Translations under genes and position numbers: made by a program
Assembly (NCBI RefSeq): GCF_031085175.1
Contig: NZ_JAVHUY010000037.1
Location: 36,681-100,680 of the forward strand
Direction: 5' to 3'
From: Phytohabitans maris
Lineage (GTDB): Bacteria > Actinomycetota > Actinomycetes > Mycobacteriales > Micromonosporaceae
Length of the DNA stretch: 64,000 nucleotides
Shown here: piece by piece, positions 46,111 to 54,637 of the stretch
How the letters are laid out: each line of letters starts with the position of its first letter
Numbering within the stretch: the stretch's first letter is position 1
The notes under the pieces: model-generated
Seen by the model: only the letters and a program-made list of their open reading frames with translations
What the model was told of the DNA's origin: nothing
The model's database searches: none

Positions 46111-47255
46111 CGTGTCCCGGCCCTCCCGCTCGTGTCGGCGTCGGCGAGTCCGAGCAGCGTCAGTAGTGCCGTCCGGGCTCGGTCAGGGCCGTGCCGTTCT
46201 TCGATGGTCTTGCGTGCGGCTTGGCCGAGCCGATCCCGCTCGGCTGGGTCGTCGGCAAGATCGAGTAGGTTGGCGGCCATCGCGGTGACATCGTGCTCGG
46301 CCACCAGTCGCCCGTTGACTCCGTCGGCGATGGCCTCGGGGATGCCCGCGTGGTTTGTGGCGATGACCGGGAGCCCGGCGGCCATGGCTTCGAGGATCGC
46401 CAGCGGCTGCCCTTCGGTGTCCCCGTCTTGCGGCGACGTGATGGCGTGGTGCAGAAGAATGTCCGCAGTTCGGATGAGGGCGAGTGTGTCCGGGTGCGGG
46501 AGCCGGCCGTGGAGGTGAACCAGCCCGGTCAGCTCGTACCCGGCCACATAACGGCGGACCTCGCCCATCAGCGGGCCGTCACCAACCAAATCCAGGACGA
46601 GGTGTCGATGTTGGCTGGCCGCGTCGCGGAACGCTTCCAGCAGCAACAGCGGCGCCTTCTTCGGCACCAGGCGGCCGACGGCTAGGCAGCGGACCTCCGG
46701 GCCGCGGCCGCTGGCGGCGGCTGGGCGAGGCGGCGGGATTTCGACGCTGTAGCGGACGACGTGGATCTTCTCGGGCGGTAGCCCGAGGGTTCTGAGGGCG
46801 TTGGCGGCGACCTGGCTGGGGACGATGATCCCGGCCGCCTGCTCGCACCGGCGGTAGGCGTCGCGCCACCGGCGTTCGGTCAGCCTGGCCGAGACGTCGA
46901 CCCCGTGTCCCCGTAGCCACACGCGGACCGGCTGCCGGAGGAGGAAGTCGAACCAGCGGTCGGCGAAGTCCAGGTACTCCACGAGAACCGCCTCGACCTG
47001 GTGCGTCGAGAGGAACTCGGCCACCGCGTCGAGACGTACGGCCGACGGTGCCGGGTCGCCGGGCAGCGGCTCGAAGGCAAGGACGGGACAGTCGCCGGCA
47101 TCCCAGGCGGCGCCGTGGAGGACCGTCTCGCCTCGGGGAGGGGGGTCCGCGACGACGGCGGTCCCGCCCGGCAGCAGCTCACGGGTGTCCCAGCGGATGA
47201 AGGTCTCGCTGATCACGCCGATCTCGGGCAGGAAGACACAGAGCGGGCGCGACAC
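46107..47255 (-). CDS. glycosyltransferase family 4 protein
   Basis: About 382 aa. The N-terminal part VFLPEIGVISETFIRWDTRE and the C-terminal RCLAVGRLVPKKAPLLLLEA then ILLHHAITSPQDGDTEGQPL and AILEAMAAGLPVIATNHAGI are the GT4 signature with the EGQPLAILEAMA retaining motif. The GTG at 47255 is chosen because the frame to 47375 would run into the divergent argS start. It is the first gene of the GT4-GT-72aa-PhyH operon. Confidence 0.87.
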   Translation of the reverse strand: MSRPLCVFLPEIGVISETFIRWDTRELLPGGTAVVADPPPRGETVLHGAAWDAGDCPVLAFEPLPGDPAPSAVRLDAVAEFLSTHQVEAVLVEYLDFADRWFDFLLRQPVRVWLRGHGVDVSARLTERRWRDAYRRCEQAAGIIVPSQVAANALRTLGLPPEKIHVVRYSVEIPPPRPAAASGRGPEVRCLAVGRLVPKKAPLLLLEAFRDAASQHRHLVLDLVGDGPLMGEVRRYVAGYELTGLVHLHGRLPHPDTLALIRTADILLHHAITSPQDGDTEGQPLAILEAMAAGLPVIATNHAGIPEAIADGVNGRLVAEHDVTAMAANLLDLADDPAERDRLGQAARKTIEERHGPDRARTALLTLLGLADADTSGRAGTR

Positions 47256-47373
47256 GCGGAACAGTATCGGGTGCCGAGACGATTGGTCGCCAGGCCCCAC
47301 AGGCGCCGGCCGGCTCGCGCCGCGACCGTAATCACTCAAGCTGCAATCGGCCGGTCGACTAGATTGATACCCC

Positions 47374-49098
47374 ATGGCGACCCTGGAAAAGCTGCTTCAT
47401 GATCGGCTCGCGTCCGCCTTCGAGGCGGTGGCCGGCCAGCCGGCCGACCCCACCCTGCGCCGATCCCAGCACGCGGACTTCCAGGCAGACGGCGCCCTCC
47501 CCCTGGCCCGCCAGCTGGGGCGCAAGCCCCGGGACATCGCCGCCGATGTGGTACGGGCGGCGCGGCTCGATGATCTGTGCGCGTCGGTGGAGATCTCCGG
47601 GCCGGGGTTCATCAACCTGACCGTGGCCAACGAGGCGCTCGCCCCCCTGCTAGCCGGGATGAGCCGGGACGAGCGGCTCGGTGTCCAGCCGGCCGCGGTC
47701 CCGGACACGGTGGTGGTCGACTACTCGGCGCCGAACGTGGCCAAGGAGATGCACGTCGGTCACCTGCGTTCCACGGTGATCGGGGATGCTGCGGTCCGGC
47801 TGCTGGATTGGCTCGGCCACCGGGTGATCAGGGCCAACCATCTCGGGGACTGGGGCACCCCGTTCGGCATGTTGATCGAGCATCTGCTCGATATTGGCGA
47901 GTCCGAGGCGGCCCATGAGCTGTCGTTGGGTGACCTCAACACCTTCTACCAGGCGGCCAGGGCCAAGTTCGACGCCGACGACACGTTCAAGGAACGTGCC
48001 AGGACCCGGGTCGTCGCGCTGCAGAGCGGGGACGAGCAGACCCGGCGGCTGTGGCGGCTGCTGGTCGACGAGTCGGAGAAGTACTTCCTGGCCGTGTACG
48101 ACCGGCTGGACGTCTGCCTGACCGAGAAGGACTTCGCCGGCGAGAGCTTCTACAACGACATGCTCGTCCCGGTCGTGGAGGAACTGGACCGGCTCGGGCT
48201 GCTGCGGGACAGCGACGGCGCCAAGGTGGTCTTCCCCGAGGGGTTCACCAACCGGGAAGGCGACCCGCTGCCGATCATCGTGCAAAAGCGCGACGGCGGG
48301 TTCGGCTACGGCGCCACCGACCTCGCCGCCATCCGCTACCGGACGCAGGAACTGGACGCCACGCGCCTGCTCTACGTGGTGGGGCTGCCGCAGCGGCAGC
48401 ACCTTGAGATGGTGTACGAGGCCGCTAAGGAGGCCGGCTGGTTGAAGCCGCCGGCACGCGCCGCACACATCGGGTTCGGCTCGGTGCTCGGCCCGGACGG
48501 CAAGATCTTCCGGACCCGGGCCGGCGACACGATCAAGCTCGTCGTCCTGATCGACGAGGCGGTCGCGCGGGCGGCGGCGCTGATCGAGCAGAAGAATCCC
48601 GACCTCGACGAGTCCACCCGCGTCGAGGTCGCGCGGATGGTCGGAATCGGTGCCATCAAGTACGCCGACCTGTCCAACGACCGCACCCGCGACTACGTGT
48701 TCGACTGGAAGCGGATGCTGTCCTTCGACGGCAACACCGCTCCCTACCTGCAGTATGCACGGGCCCGGATCCTGTCGATCTTCCGCCGTGGCGAGGTCAC
48801 GCCGGTACGGGACCTGGCCGCGATCACCGTCGCCGAGCCGGCGGAGCGGGCACTGGCGATCGAGCTGCTTGCCTTCGAGGGCGTGGTCGTCGAGGTTGCC
48901 GAGTCGCTGGAGTTCCACCGGCTCGCCAACTACCTCTACGGCGTGTCGACAGCGTTCACCGCGTTCTACGAGAAGTGCCCGGTCCTGCGCGCCGAGGGCC
49001 AGGTACGCCAGAGCCGGCTCGCGCTCAGCGACCTGACCGCCCGGGTGCTCGGTCGCGGACTCGGCCTGCTCGGCATCGGCACCCCCGACCGCATGTGA
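47374..49098 (+). CDS. argS: arginyl-tRNA synthetase
   Basis: 574 aa class I synthetase. N-terminal Add1 domain (EKLLHDRLASAFEAVAG), DYSAPNVAKEMHVGHLRST with the HIGH motif as HVGH (from residue 127), ANHLGDWGTPFGMLIEHL, VVGLPQRQHLEMVYEAAKEA, the KMSK-equivalent region GKIFRTRAGDTIKL, and the DALR anticodon domain at the end. It attaches Arg to tRNA-Arg. It stands alone on the plus strand between two divergent/convergent operons of sugar and tailoring genes rather than in its usual neighbourhood, so it may be a second copy serving biosynthesis or self-resistance; this cannot be told without the rest of the genome. Confidence 0.93.
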   Translation: MATLEKLLHDRLASAFEAVAGQPADPTLRRSQHADFQADGALPLARQLGRKPRDIAADVVRAARLDDLCASVEISGPGFINLTVANEALAPLLAGMSRDERLGVQPAAVPDTVVVDYSAPNVAKEMHVGHLRSTVIGDAAVRLLDWLGHRVIRANHLGDWGTPFGMLIEHLLDIGESEAAHELSLGDLNTFYQAARAKFDADDTFKERARTRVVALQSGDEQTRRLWRLLVDESEKYFLAVYDRLDVCLTEKDFAGESFYNDMLVPVVEELDRLGLLRDSDGAKVVFPEGFTNREGDPLPIIVQKRDGGFGYGATDLAAIRYRTQELDATRLLYVVGLPQRQHLEMVYEAAKEAGWLKPPARAAHIGFGSVLGPDGKIFRTRAGDTIKLVVLIDEAVARAAALIEQKNPDLDESTRVEVARMVGIGAIKYADLSNDRTRDYVFDWKRMLSFDGNTAPYLQYARARILSIFRRGEVTPVRDLAAITVAEPAERALAIELLAFEGVVVEVAESLEFHRLANYLYGVSTAFTAFYEKCPVLRAEGQVRQSRLALSDLTARVLGRGLGLLGIGTPDRM

Positions 49099-49099
49099 G

Positions 49100-49822
49100 C
49101 TACAGGTACCCGAGGGCGCGGCACCACGGCCGCAATCCCTCGGGTATCTCGGCGTCCGACGGCAGCGCCCGGCCGGGCAGCACCCGACCGGTGCGGATCC
49201 GTTCGGTGAAGTCTCCGATGCCGGACAGGAACGGGCCGTGGTCGCCCTTGCCGTACTCGATCATGTCGGCCTCCCACGGCACATCGAGGTACGCGCACAG
49301 CTCCCGGCTCACCCGCTCCGGCTCGGCGGTGAAGTCCTCATAGCGGATGGTGATGCCGGACAGCGCCTGCCGCGCGTGGCCGAGGTGGGTCAGGAATAGC
49401 TCGACGAGTTCGGCCGACTCAGCGGGTGTCGCATGGGGCCGGGCCGCGATCGCCGACTCGACCACGTGTACCGGGTGGCGCAGCAGGAAGATGTAGCGGG
49501 CCTCGGGCCAGCATTCGGCGACGCGGCGCCAGCGCAGCAGGTTCGTCGGGGTCTTGTCGACCACCAGGTGCTTGCCGGAGCGGGTCAGCTCCCGGTGCAG
49601 CAGCCGGTCCCACAGCAGGTGCTCCAGCTTGCGCTCGTCGAGCTGCGCGACCTGCATGGCCAGCCGCGCGAACTGGCTGTCCATCCCCACCGTCAGGTCC
49701 ACCAGGTGCAGCTCGTGGGGAGCGTGGATGTGGGAGTGAGTGTCGAGCACGCAGCGCAGCAGTGTCGACCCGGACCGGATCGAACTCAGGATGAACACCG
49801 GTGACGCAACCAGCCGCTCCAC
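49100..49822 (-). CDS. sulfotransferase family protein
   Basis: 240 aa. SSIRSGSTLLRCVLDTHSH is the 5'-phosphosulfate loop for PAPS; ARYIFLLRHPVHVVESAI is the 3'-phosphate binding segment. It belongs to the actinobacterial sulfotransferase group and would transfer a sulfo group to a hydroxyl or amine of the product. GTG 49822. Last gene of the GT2-decarboxylase-nucleotidyltransferase-sulfotransferase operon, 7 nt after the preceding gene; its stop is next to that of argS. Confidence 0.87.
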   Translation of the reverse strand: MERLVASPVFILSSIRSGSTLLRCVLDTHSHIHAPHELHLVDLTVGMDSQFARLAMQVAQLDERKLEHLLWDRLLHRELTRSGKHLVVDKTPTNLLRWRRVAECWPEARYIFLLRHPVHVVESAIAARPHATPAESAELVELFLTHLGHARQALSGITIRYEDFTAEPERVSRELCAYLDVPWEADMIEYGKGDHGPFLSGIGDFTERIRTGRVLPGRALPSDAEIPEGLRPWCRALGYL

Positions 49823-49829
49823 CCCAGCT

Positions 49830-50342
49830 TCATAGCCGAATCGGTGGCTCTCTATCCAGCCCGAGTGTGCGACGCAATTGTCCCGGCGCTGGGCGCCGGT
49901 TGAGCACGTCGTGCGCCAGCGTGGTGAGCAGGTCGAGCGCGGGCGCGTCCCGGACGACGATACGGTGGTCCAGGAGCGCCCGGAGCACCTCGACGTGGTC
50001 GTGTTCGGCTATCTGCGGGTCGACGTTGCCGGTTGTGGCGGCCTCGCTGAGGACCTGGTTGAGCAGGTCGCTGCCGAGCACGGCGTGGCAGGCGTCGACG
50101 GTGAACAGCTCGATCGGGTAGTCGGGATCGGATACGTAGCCCAGACCGCTCTGAAGGATCCCGAACTCGGCCTTGACCAGCTTCATCTGGGCGGTGCCGA
50201 GTGGCTTCTTGATCAGGACGAAGCAGTCGAGGTCGCTGCCCGGGCCGGCGCGACCGGCGGCGACCGAGCCGTAGATGAAGGCGGCGACCAGGTCGACACC
50301 GAGCCGTTCGTCGAGGAAGGCTGCGACTACGCGCGTGTTCAC
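49830..50342 (-). CDS. nucleotidyltransferase domain protein
   Basis: 170 aa. FIYGSVAAGRAGPGSDLDCF is the GSx10DxD signature of pol-beta-like nucleotidyltransferases. The remainder is helical (DACHAVLGSDLLNQVLSEAA). GTG 50342 overlaps the stop of the preceding gene (GTGA). It could adenylylate a small molecule (as aminoglycoside ANT enzymes do) or a protein; next to biosynthetic genes, a self-protection or activation role is plausible. Confidence 0.78.
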   Translation of the reverse strand: MNTRVVAAFLDERLGVDLVAAFIYGSVAAGRAGPGSDLDCFVLIKKPLGTAQMKLVKAEFGILQSGLGYVSDPDYPIELFTVDACHAVLGSDLLNQVLSEAATTGNVDPQIAEHDHVEVLRALLDHRIVVRDAPALDLLTTLAHDVLNRRPAPGQLRRTLGLDREPPIRL

Positions 50343-53300
50343 GGCGCGTCGCTCCAGCCCGCAGGTCCGGTGACGGTCCCCCGACCATCGCCGCCGGTTG
50401 GCTCGGCGCCGGTGATGGCGGCAAGCATGGCCGGCACGAGCGGCTTCGCGGTCCGTGCCAGCAGGTCCGCCGCGTCGTCGAGGTCGGCTTGGGTGATCAG
50501 CGGGTTTCCCGGACACGCGGCCATGATCGTGTAGCTGACGTCCGTGCCGGCGCCGACCCGATCAGCCAGGTCCGCCAAGGTGTGCTCGTCGAAGCAGGCC
50601 TCGCCTGACTGGTACAGCATCGTGTTCAACCGCGACGTGTACCGGCTGACGACGTGGGCCGCATGACGCCTGCGCTCCGGAGCAAGCTCCCGTATCGCCT
50701 GCCGGACCGCGGGCGGGCACAGGACGAACGCCAGGCGGTAGAAGTCGACGTCGTTGAGGGACACGAACAGGCCGGCCTCGTCGATGCGTCGTTCCAGGTA
50801 GCGCACATGGGCCTGGCGGCTCTCCACTAGGTCACCGAGGCGCCGCACACCGACGTGGCGCAGCAGCATCCAGGTTGCGAGGCTCTCGAACCCACGGGAG
50901 CCGAGGAACGGTGTGATCAGGCCGAGGTCCCAACAGTCGTCGGCCAGCACAGCGGTCTCGTGCCGGCTGAACTGGGTCAGGACGCCGCGCTCCCGGAACA
51001 GCACGTACGAGGACGGGTAGGGCGTGAACAGTCCCTTGTGCGGATCGAGGGACACAGAGTCGGCTTGTTCGATGCCGGCCAGGTGCCGTTGGCGCAGCCG
51101 TTCACTGAAGATGAGGCTGCCGCCGTGGCAGGCATCGACGTGGAACCAGACACCGTGGCGGCGGCAGATCGCGGCGAGCGTCGCGAGGTCGTCCAAGCCG
51201 GTGGTGCGGCAGTTTCCGGCGACCCCGACCACCATGAACGGGGTCGTCCCGGCCGGCGGATCCGTCAAGGCCGCTTCGACGGCCGCCGGATCCGTGGTGT
51301 ACCCGGAACGAGCGCCGACGCTGACGATGCTGTCCCAGCCCAGACCCAGGTGGAACGCGGCGTCGCTGTGGGAGTAGTGGGCGATCGGACCGGCCATGAC
51401 GACCGTCGGCCGGATGCCCACACCTGGCAGGCCCTGCCGACGCACCTGCGGGAACCGCCGGCTGAGCGCCACCAGCATCGCGAGGTGGTTGGACAGGTGG
51501 CCACCGGTCGCCCACAGGCCCGCCACGTCCTTGACCCCACGCAGGCTCGTCAACGGCGCGGCCTCGTACCCGACCAGATCGCGCAGCCACTCGATGACCT
51601 GGATCTCGACAAAGGTCGCCGCGGGTGCGCTGCGGTCAACCGCGATCAGATTCTGGTTGAGCAGCCGGCCGAGCAGGCCACCGGCCATCGCCGCGATGGC
51701 GTTGCCCGAGTCCGGGAACGCCAGATACCGCGGGTGGGACTGCGACACCGAGTAGCGGGCGATCTCGGCTTCCAGCTCCGCCAGGACCGTGTCCAGGTCA
51801 GCACCTTCGGATGGCAGCGGCCGATCGAGTAGAGCCATCAGGTCCGCCGGTGGGCGGTACCGCAGGTACGGCTCACCGTGGTCGGGGCGGTGGATGAAGT
51901 CCAAGCCGATGCGGGTGGCCGCGGCCAGCGACTCCGCGTGCGTCTTCCGCGCCGCGCCGCTTCCGACCAGGTAGGTGTCCAGCAGCTCGCGATCGAGCCC
52001 GCCGATCGCGGTCCCAGCGGCGTGCAACAGCTCGTCAACGAGATGGACCGGATCGGTGGTAAGGCGCTGGTACCAGTGCGCGGTCTGCATCCGGTGGGCG
52101 GCGAGGCGCTCCGTGCCGATGGCGTCAAGAACCTCGACGAGCGCGGCGGTCCGGATGGCCGACATGTCGTGTGTGCTGCTGGCTCGGTGGCGAAGGCTGC
52201 GGCAGATGTCGGCTTCCATGGCAGCCTCGAACGCCTCCAGACACGCGACGAGCTGGGCCGAGTCGGTGACCGCGGTCAGATGGCGGAAGAGTCGCGCCTC
52301 CAATTCGACGGGGACAAAGTCGCCCCAGAAGTGGCCGAGCTCGTGCCCGTACAGGACGCCACCGTCCCGATCTGGAGCAGGACGGGTGTGCCGGCCTTCC
52401 AGCGCGACGCTCGCCTCCAGCTGCTCCCTACGCTGGCGCCAGGTGACCGTCGTGACGCCGAGCAGCGCCCGTTCGAAGTCATCCGCGGGCATCGGATGGC
52501 CGTCCGGCACGTCCGGCTCACCGTCGACGAGTGTGAACAGCCGCGCGTTCTCCTCGGCGGTGAGGCAGTCGGCGAAGAAGACCCGGTGCCACAGTAGACA
52601 CTCCGCCGCCCGCACGGGATCGTGCCGGGCGTCGACGGTTTCCTCGAAGTCGATCAGCACGATCTGGTCGTTACGCAGGAACATGTTTCGGGGCGCGAAG
52701 CCCTGCCACACGACGCCATGGTCGATCATCGCTGCGCGCAGCGCGGCGAGCGACATCACGAGCGCCGCACGCTCGGCACCGTCGAGGTCCCGCGAGCGCA
52801 GGCGGTCCTCCAACGTGAGCCCAAGATGGGGCGCGAAGACCCACGGATCGCCGCCGGGCACGTCGACGACCGCGTACTCGTCGTGCGCCTTGATGCTGAG
52901 CGGCGCCGCCCGCGACGCGGCGGACAGCACCGGCGCCATCCGGCTCTGATGCCGCGACCGCGCCGCGACCGTGTCGGCCGGCCACCTCAGCGCGACCAGG
53001 TCGTGGCCTGCGACGCGAACCAGGTGTGCTTGCCGCCCGGGATGGATGGGGACGTTTGTCTGCTCGAGGCGTGGCCGTCCCGTAACAAACCCGGTGACGT
53101 CAGGACAGGACGCCACGAGATCCTGGACCGGGTCGGCGCCGACGACCGTGGGGGCGCTGCCGCTGCGGTGGTCGTTTGCAGTCGGGTGTGGCATTCCCGC
53201 CAGCAGCGCCGCGGCGCCACCCGGGTTGTCCGCGACCGTTGCGCGTGCCGAGTCGACGGCCTCAGGCGGTGCGCCCGGTTCGAGCTGCGCCAGGACGACC

Positions 53301-53422
53301 GCGTACCGGTCGGCGAACCGCTCCGACAGCGTGCCTGATGAGGACAGCATCGCCCGCCACGCTGCGACCCGATCCGCGCGGCGCGCGGCGGCAACCTCTA
53401 CCTGAGACGTCGTCAGAGTCAC
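50339..53422 (-). CDS. fusion of a kinase-like domain with a PLP-dependent group II decarboxylase
   Basis: About 1027 aa. Residues about 110-300 look like a protein-kinase/APH fold: EYAVVDVPGGDPWVFAPHLG, MIDHGVVWQGFAPRNMFL at the catalytic-loop place (HGD Asp replaced by Gln-Gly) and IVLIDFEETVD with the metal-binding Asp. After a helical linker, residues about 500-990 are a group II decarboxylase: SVSQSHPRYLAFPDSGNAIA, AGLWATGGHLSNHLAMLVAL, WFHVDACHGGSLIFSE and SVSLDPHKGLFTPYPSSYVL, Lys796 forming the Schiff base with PLP. It probably decarboxylates an amino acid to an amine. The GTG at 53422 overlaps the stop of the upstream gene (GTGA). The fusion is unusual. Confidence 0.83.
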   Translation of the reverse strand: MTLTTSQVEVAAARRADRVAAWRAMLSSSGTLSERFADRYAVVLAQLEPGAPPEAVDSARATVADNPGGAAALLAGMPHPTANDHRSGSAPTVVGADPVQDLVASCPDVTGFVTGRPRLEQTNVPIHPGRQAHLVRVAGHDLVALRWPADTVAARSRHQSRMAPVLSAASRAAPLSIKAHDEYAVVDVPGGDPWVFAPHLGLTLEDRLRSRDLDGAERAALVMSLAALRAAMIDHGVVWQGFAPRNMFLRNDQIVLIDFEETVDARHDPVRAAECLLWHRVFFADCLTAEENARLFTLVDGEPDVPDGHPMPADDFERALLGVTTVTWRQRREQLEASVALEGRHTRPAPDRDGGVLYGHELGHFWGDFVPVELEARLFRHLTAVTDSAQLVACLEAFEAAMEADICRSLRHRASSTHDMSAIRTAALVEVLDAIGTERLAAHRMQTAHWYQRLTTDPVHLVDELLHAAGTAIGGLDRELLDTYLVGSGAARKTHAESLAAATRIGLDFIHRPDHGEPYLRYRPPADLMALLDRPLPSEGADLDTVLAELEAEIARYSVSQSHPRYLAFPDSGNAIAAMAGGLLGRLLNQNLIAVDRSAPAATFVEIQVIEWLRDLVGYEAAPLTSLRGVKDVAGLWATGGHLSNHLAMLVALSRRFPQVRRQGLPGVGIRPTVVMAGPIAHYSHSDAAFHLGLGWDSIVSVGARSGYTTDPAAVEAALTDPPAGTTPFMVVGVAGNCRTTGLDDLATLAAICRRHGVWFHVDACHGGSLIFSERLRQRHLAGIEQADSVSLDPHKGLFTPYPSSYVLFRERGVLTQFSRHETAVLADDCWDLGLITPFLGSRGFESLATWMLLRHVGVRRLGDLVESRQAHVRYLERRIDEAGLFVSLNDVDFYRLAFVLCPPAVRQAIRELAPERRRHAAHVVSRYTSRLNTMLYQSGEACFDEHTLADLADRVGAGTDVSYTIMAACPGNPLITQADLDDAADLLARTAKPLVPAMLAAITGAEPTGGDGRGTVTGPAGWSDAP

Positions 53423-54210
53423 GCCGGCGTCCCTGTCGGTCGGTACCGCTGCTCCAGCTCGGCCAGGATCTCGGCTTTCACCGCTGGGCGCTGGGTGTGG
53501 TACATCGAACCGGAGGCGACCTTGCGGTCGCAATGGAACACGTCCAGCGGCCACGCCTCCGGAAACGCGATCTGCCGCCCACCCGTTGTACCGACGTGGG
53601 AGACGAGATCCTCCCAGTTGTAGCTCAGATCCGGACGATCGATGAACACGTCAAGGTCCCACGCCCCGAAGCGTTCCGCGACGGGAACGAACCGTGCCAC
53701 GTGGTACGCGATGAAGTGCGTCGACAGCCGATTGACCGACCGCACCCCAGCTTCGACGGGCGGGCCTTCGTCCGCCAGCTTCCACGACCACTGGTCGTAG
53801 TCGTTCACCTTGGACAGCACCGGAACCTGCGGATGCCGCTCGAACAGCTCGCGGCACGCGGTCAACACGTCGAACGAGCTCTCGGTCCGGTACATGACCA
53901 CGTCGTCCTCGACCACGATCAGATACGGCGCCCGCAGGCTGAAGCAGCGGCGGTGGCCGTTGTTCGACGCATCCCCGCTCGCTACATGCCGGTGACGGCG
54001 GCGTAGCTGCAGTTCGTCCACGCCCCACACGTCCAGCAGCGCCGGAAGCTGCTCGGCGACATCCGCAGGGGTTCCGTCGGCCCGTATCACGACCTCGAAC
54101 GACTGGGACGTTCCGCCGGTCAGCGCTTCGAGGCATCGTGGCAGTGTCGTCTTGAGGAGGTCGAGTCCGGAGTGGAACAGGAACGCGATCTGAAACGTCG
54201 GGTTGTCCAT
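53419..54210 (-). CDS. GT-A fold glycosyltransferase-like protein
   Basis: About 263 aa. FQIAFLFHSGLDLLKTTLPR is the first strand and helix; PYLIVVEDDVVMYRTESSF has the acidic metal-binding DxD-like motif (EDD) seen in GT-A transferases of GNT-I or family 2 type; SYNWEDLVSHVGTTGG follows. It transfers a sugar from a nucleotide donor. ATGs at 54210 and 54225 are both possible; 54210 has GAGG close upstream. It is the first gene of the operon ending at the sulfotransferase. Confidence 0.72.
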   Translation of the reverse strand: MDNPTFQIAFLFHSGLDLLKTTLPRCLEALTGGTSQSFEVVIRADGTPADVAEQLPALLDVWGVDELQLRRRHRHVASGDASNNGHRRCFSLRAPYLIVVEDDVVMYRTESSFDVLTACRELFERHPQVPVLSKVNDYDQWSWKLADEGPPVEAGVRSVNRLSTHFIAYHVARFVPVAERFGAWDLDVFIDRPDLSYNWEDLVSHVGTTGGRQIAFPEAWPLDVFHCDRKVASGSMYHTQRPAVKAEILAELEQRYRPTGTPA

Positions 54211-54536
54211 CAGCCTCTTCCGCATGAGTAGGAGAGGTGTACGCCGCGATGCCGGCGACAACTCGGTCAAGCGAACGAGCGCAGCGGCACCTTTCCCTCC
54301 GCGCTTCCCGCGTTACTCCCACGCTGGTCCGCCCATCAGCAACCCGCTCCTGAAGATCGAGCGAAGAGTGCAGGGAGCGCCGGCCATCGGTGTAGATCCA
54401 CGATCACCTCTTGATAAGGCTGAAGCCGTTCGCCGAAAGGGGGAACCTGAATACCCGTGGGCCGCCCAGGTGCCAGGCCAAGTAACCGTCAGGTTCGATT
54501 CTGCGACGCGTAGAGCAGAGCCCAAAACACTATGGT

Positions 54537-54560
54537 GTACTGGTCTTGTCCTCGTCTTGT
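54537..54560 (+). promoter_or_regulatory. conserved 24-bp element upstream of XRE-TPR regulator
   Basis: The site carries two TCTTGT boxes 11 bp apart after GTACTGG. The same arrangement lies at 59324-59301 upstream of the related regulator on the other strand, differing at only a few positions. In both copies a -10-like hexamer (TAGTCT here, TAGGCT there) starts exactly 26 nt after the second box, and the start codon follows about 100 nt after the element. The remaining part of the 54211-54637 gap holds no gene. Confidence 0.65.
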
Positions 54561-54637
54561 ACTGGCTTCACCCACGTGATCTCCACTAGTCTCACGGGCG
54601 ATCCCACAAAGCTTTGGCGTGGTTTCGGGAGACGTCA

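Noticed and set aside
47256..47375. N-terminal extension of the GT4 gene to an ATG at 47375
   Set aside because: It would overlap the argS start codon on the opposite strand and leave no promoter for either gene; the extension is Ser/Arg/Pro-rich.
54485..54510. GTTCGATT string resembling a tRNA T-loop (54493-54500)
   Set aside because: The flanking bases do not form a five-pair T stem, and no acceptor or anticodon arm can be drawn upstream, so it is not a tRNA or a clear att fragment.
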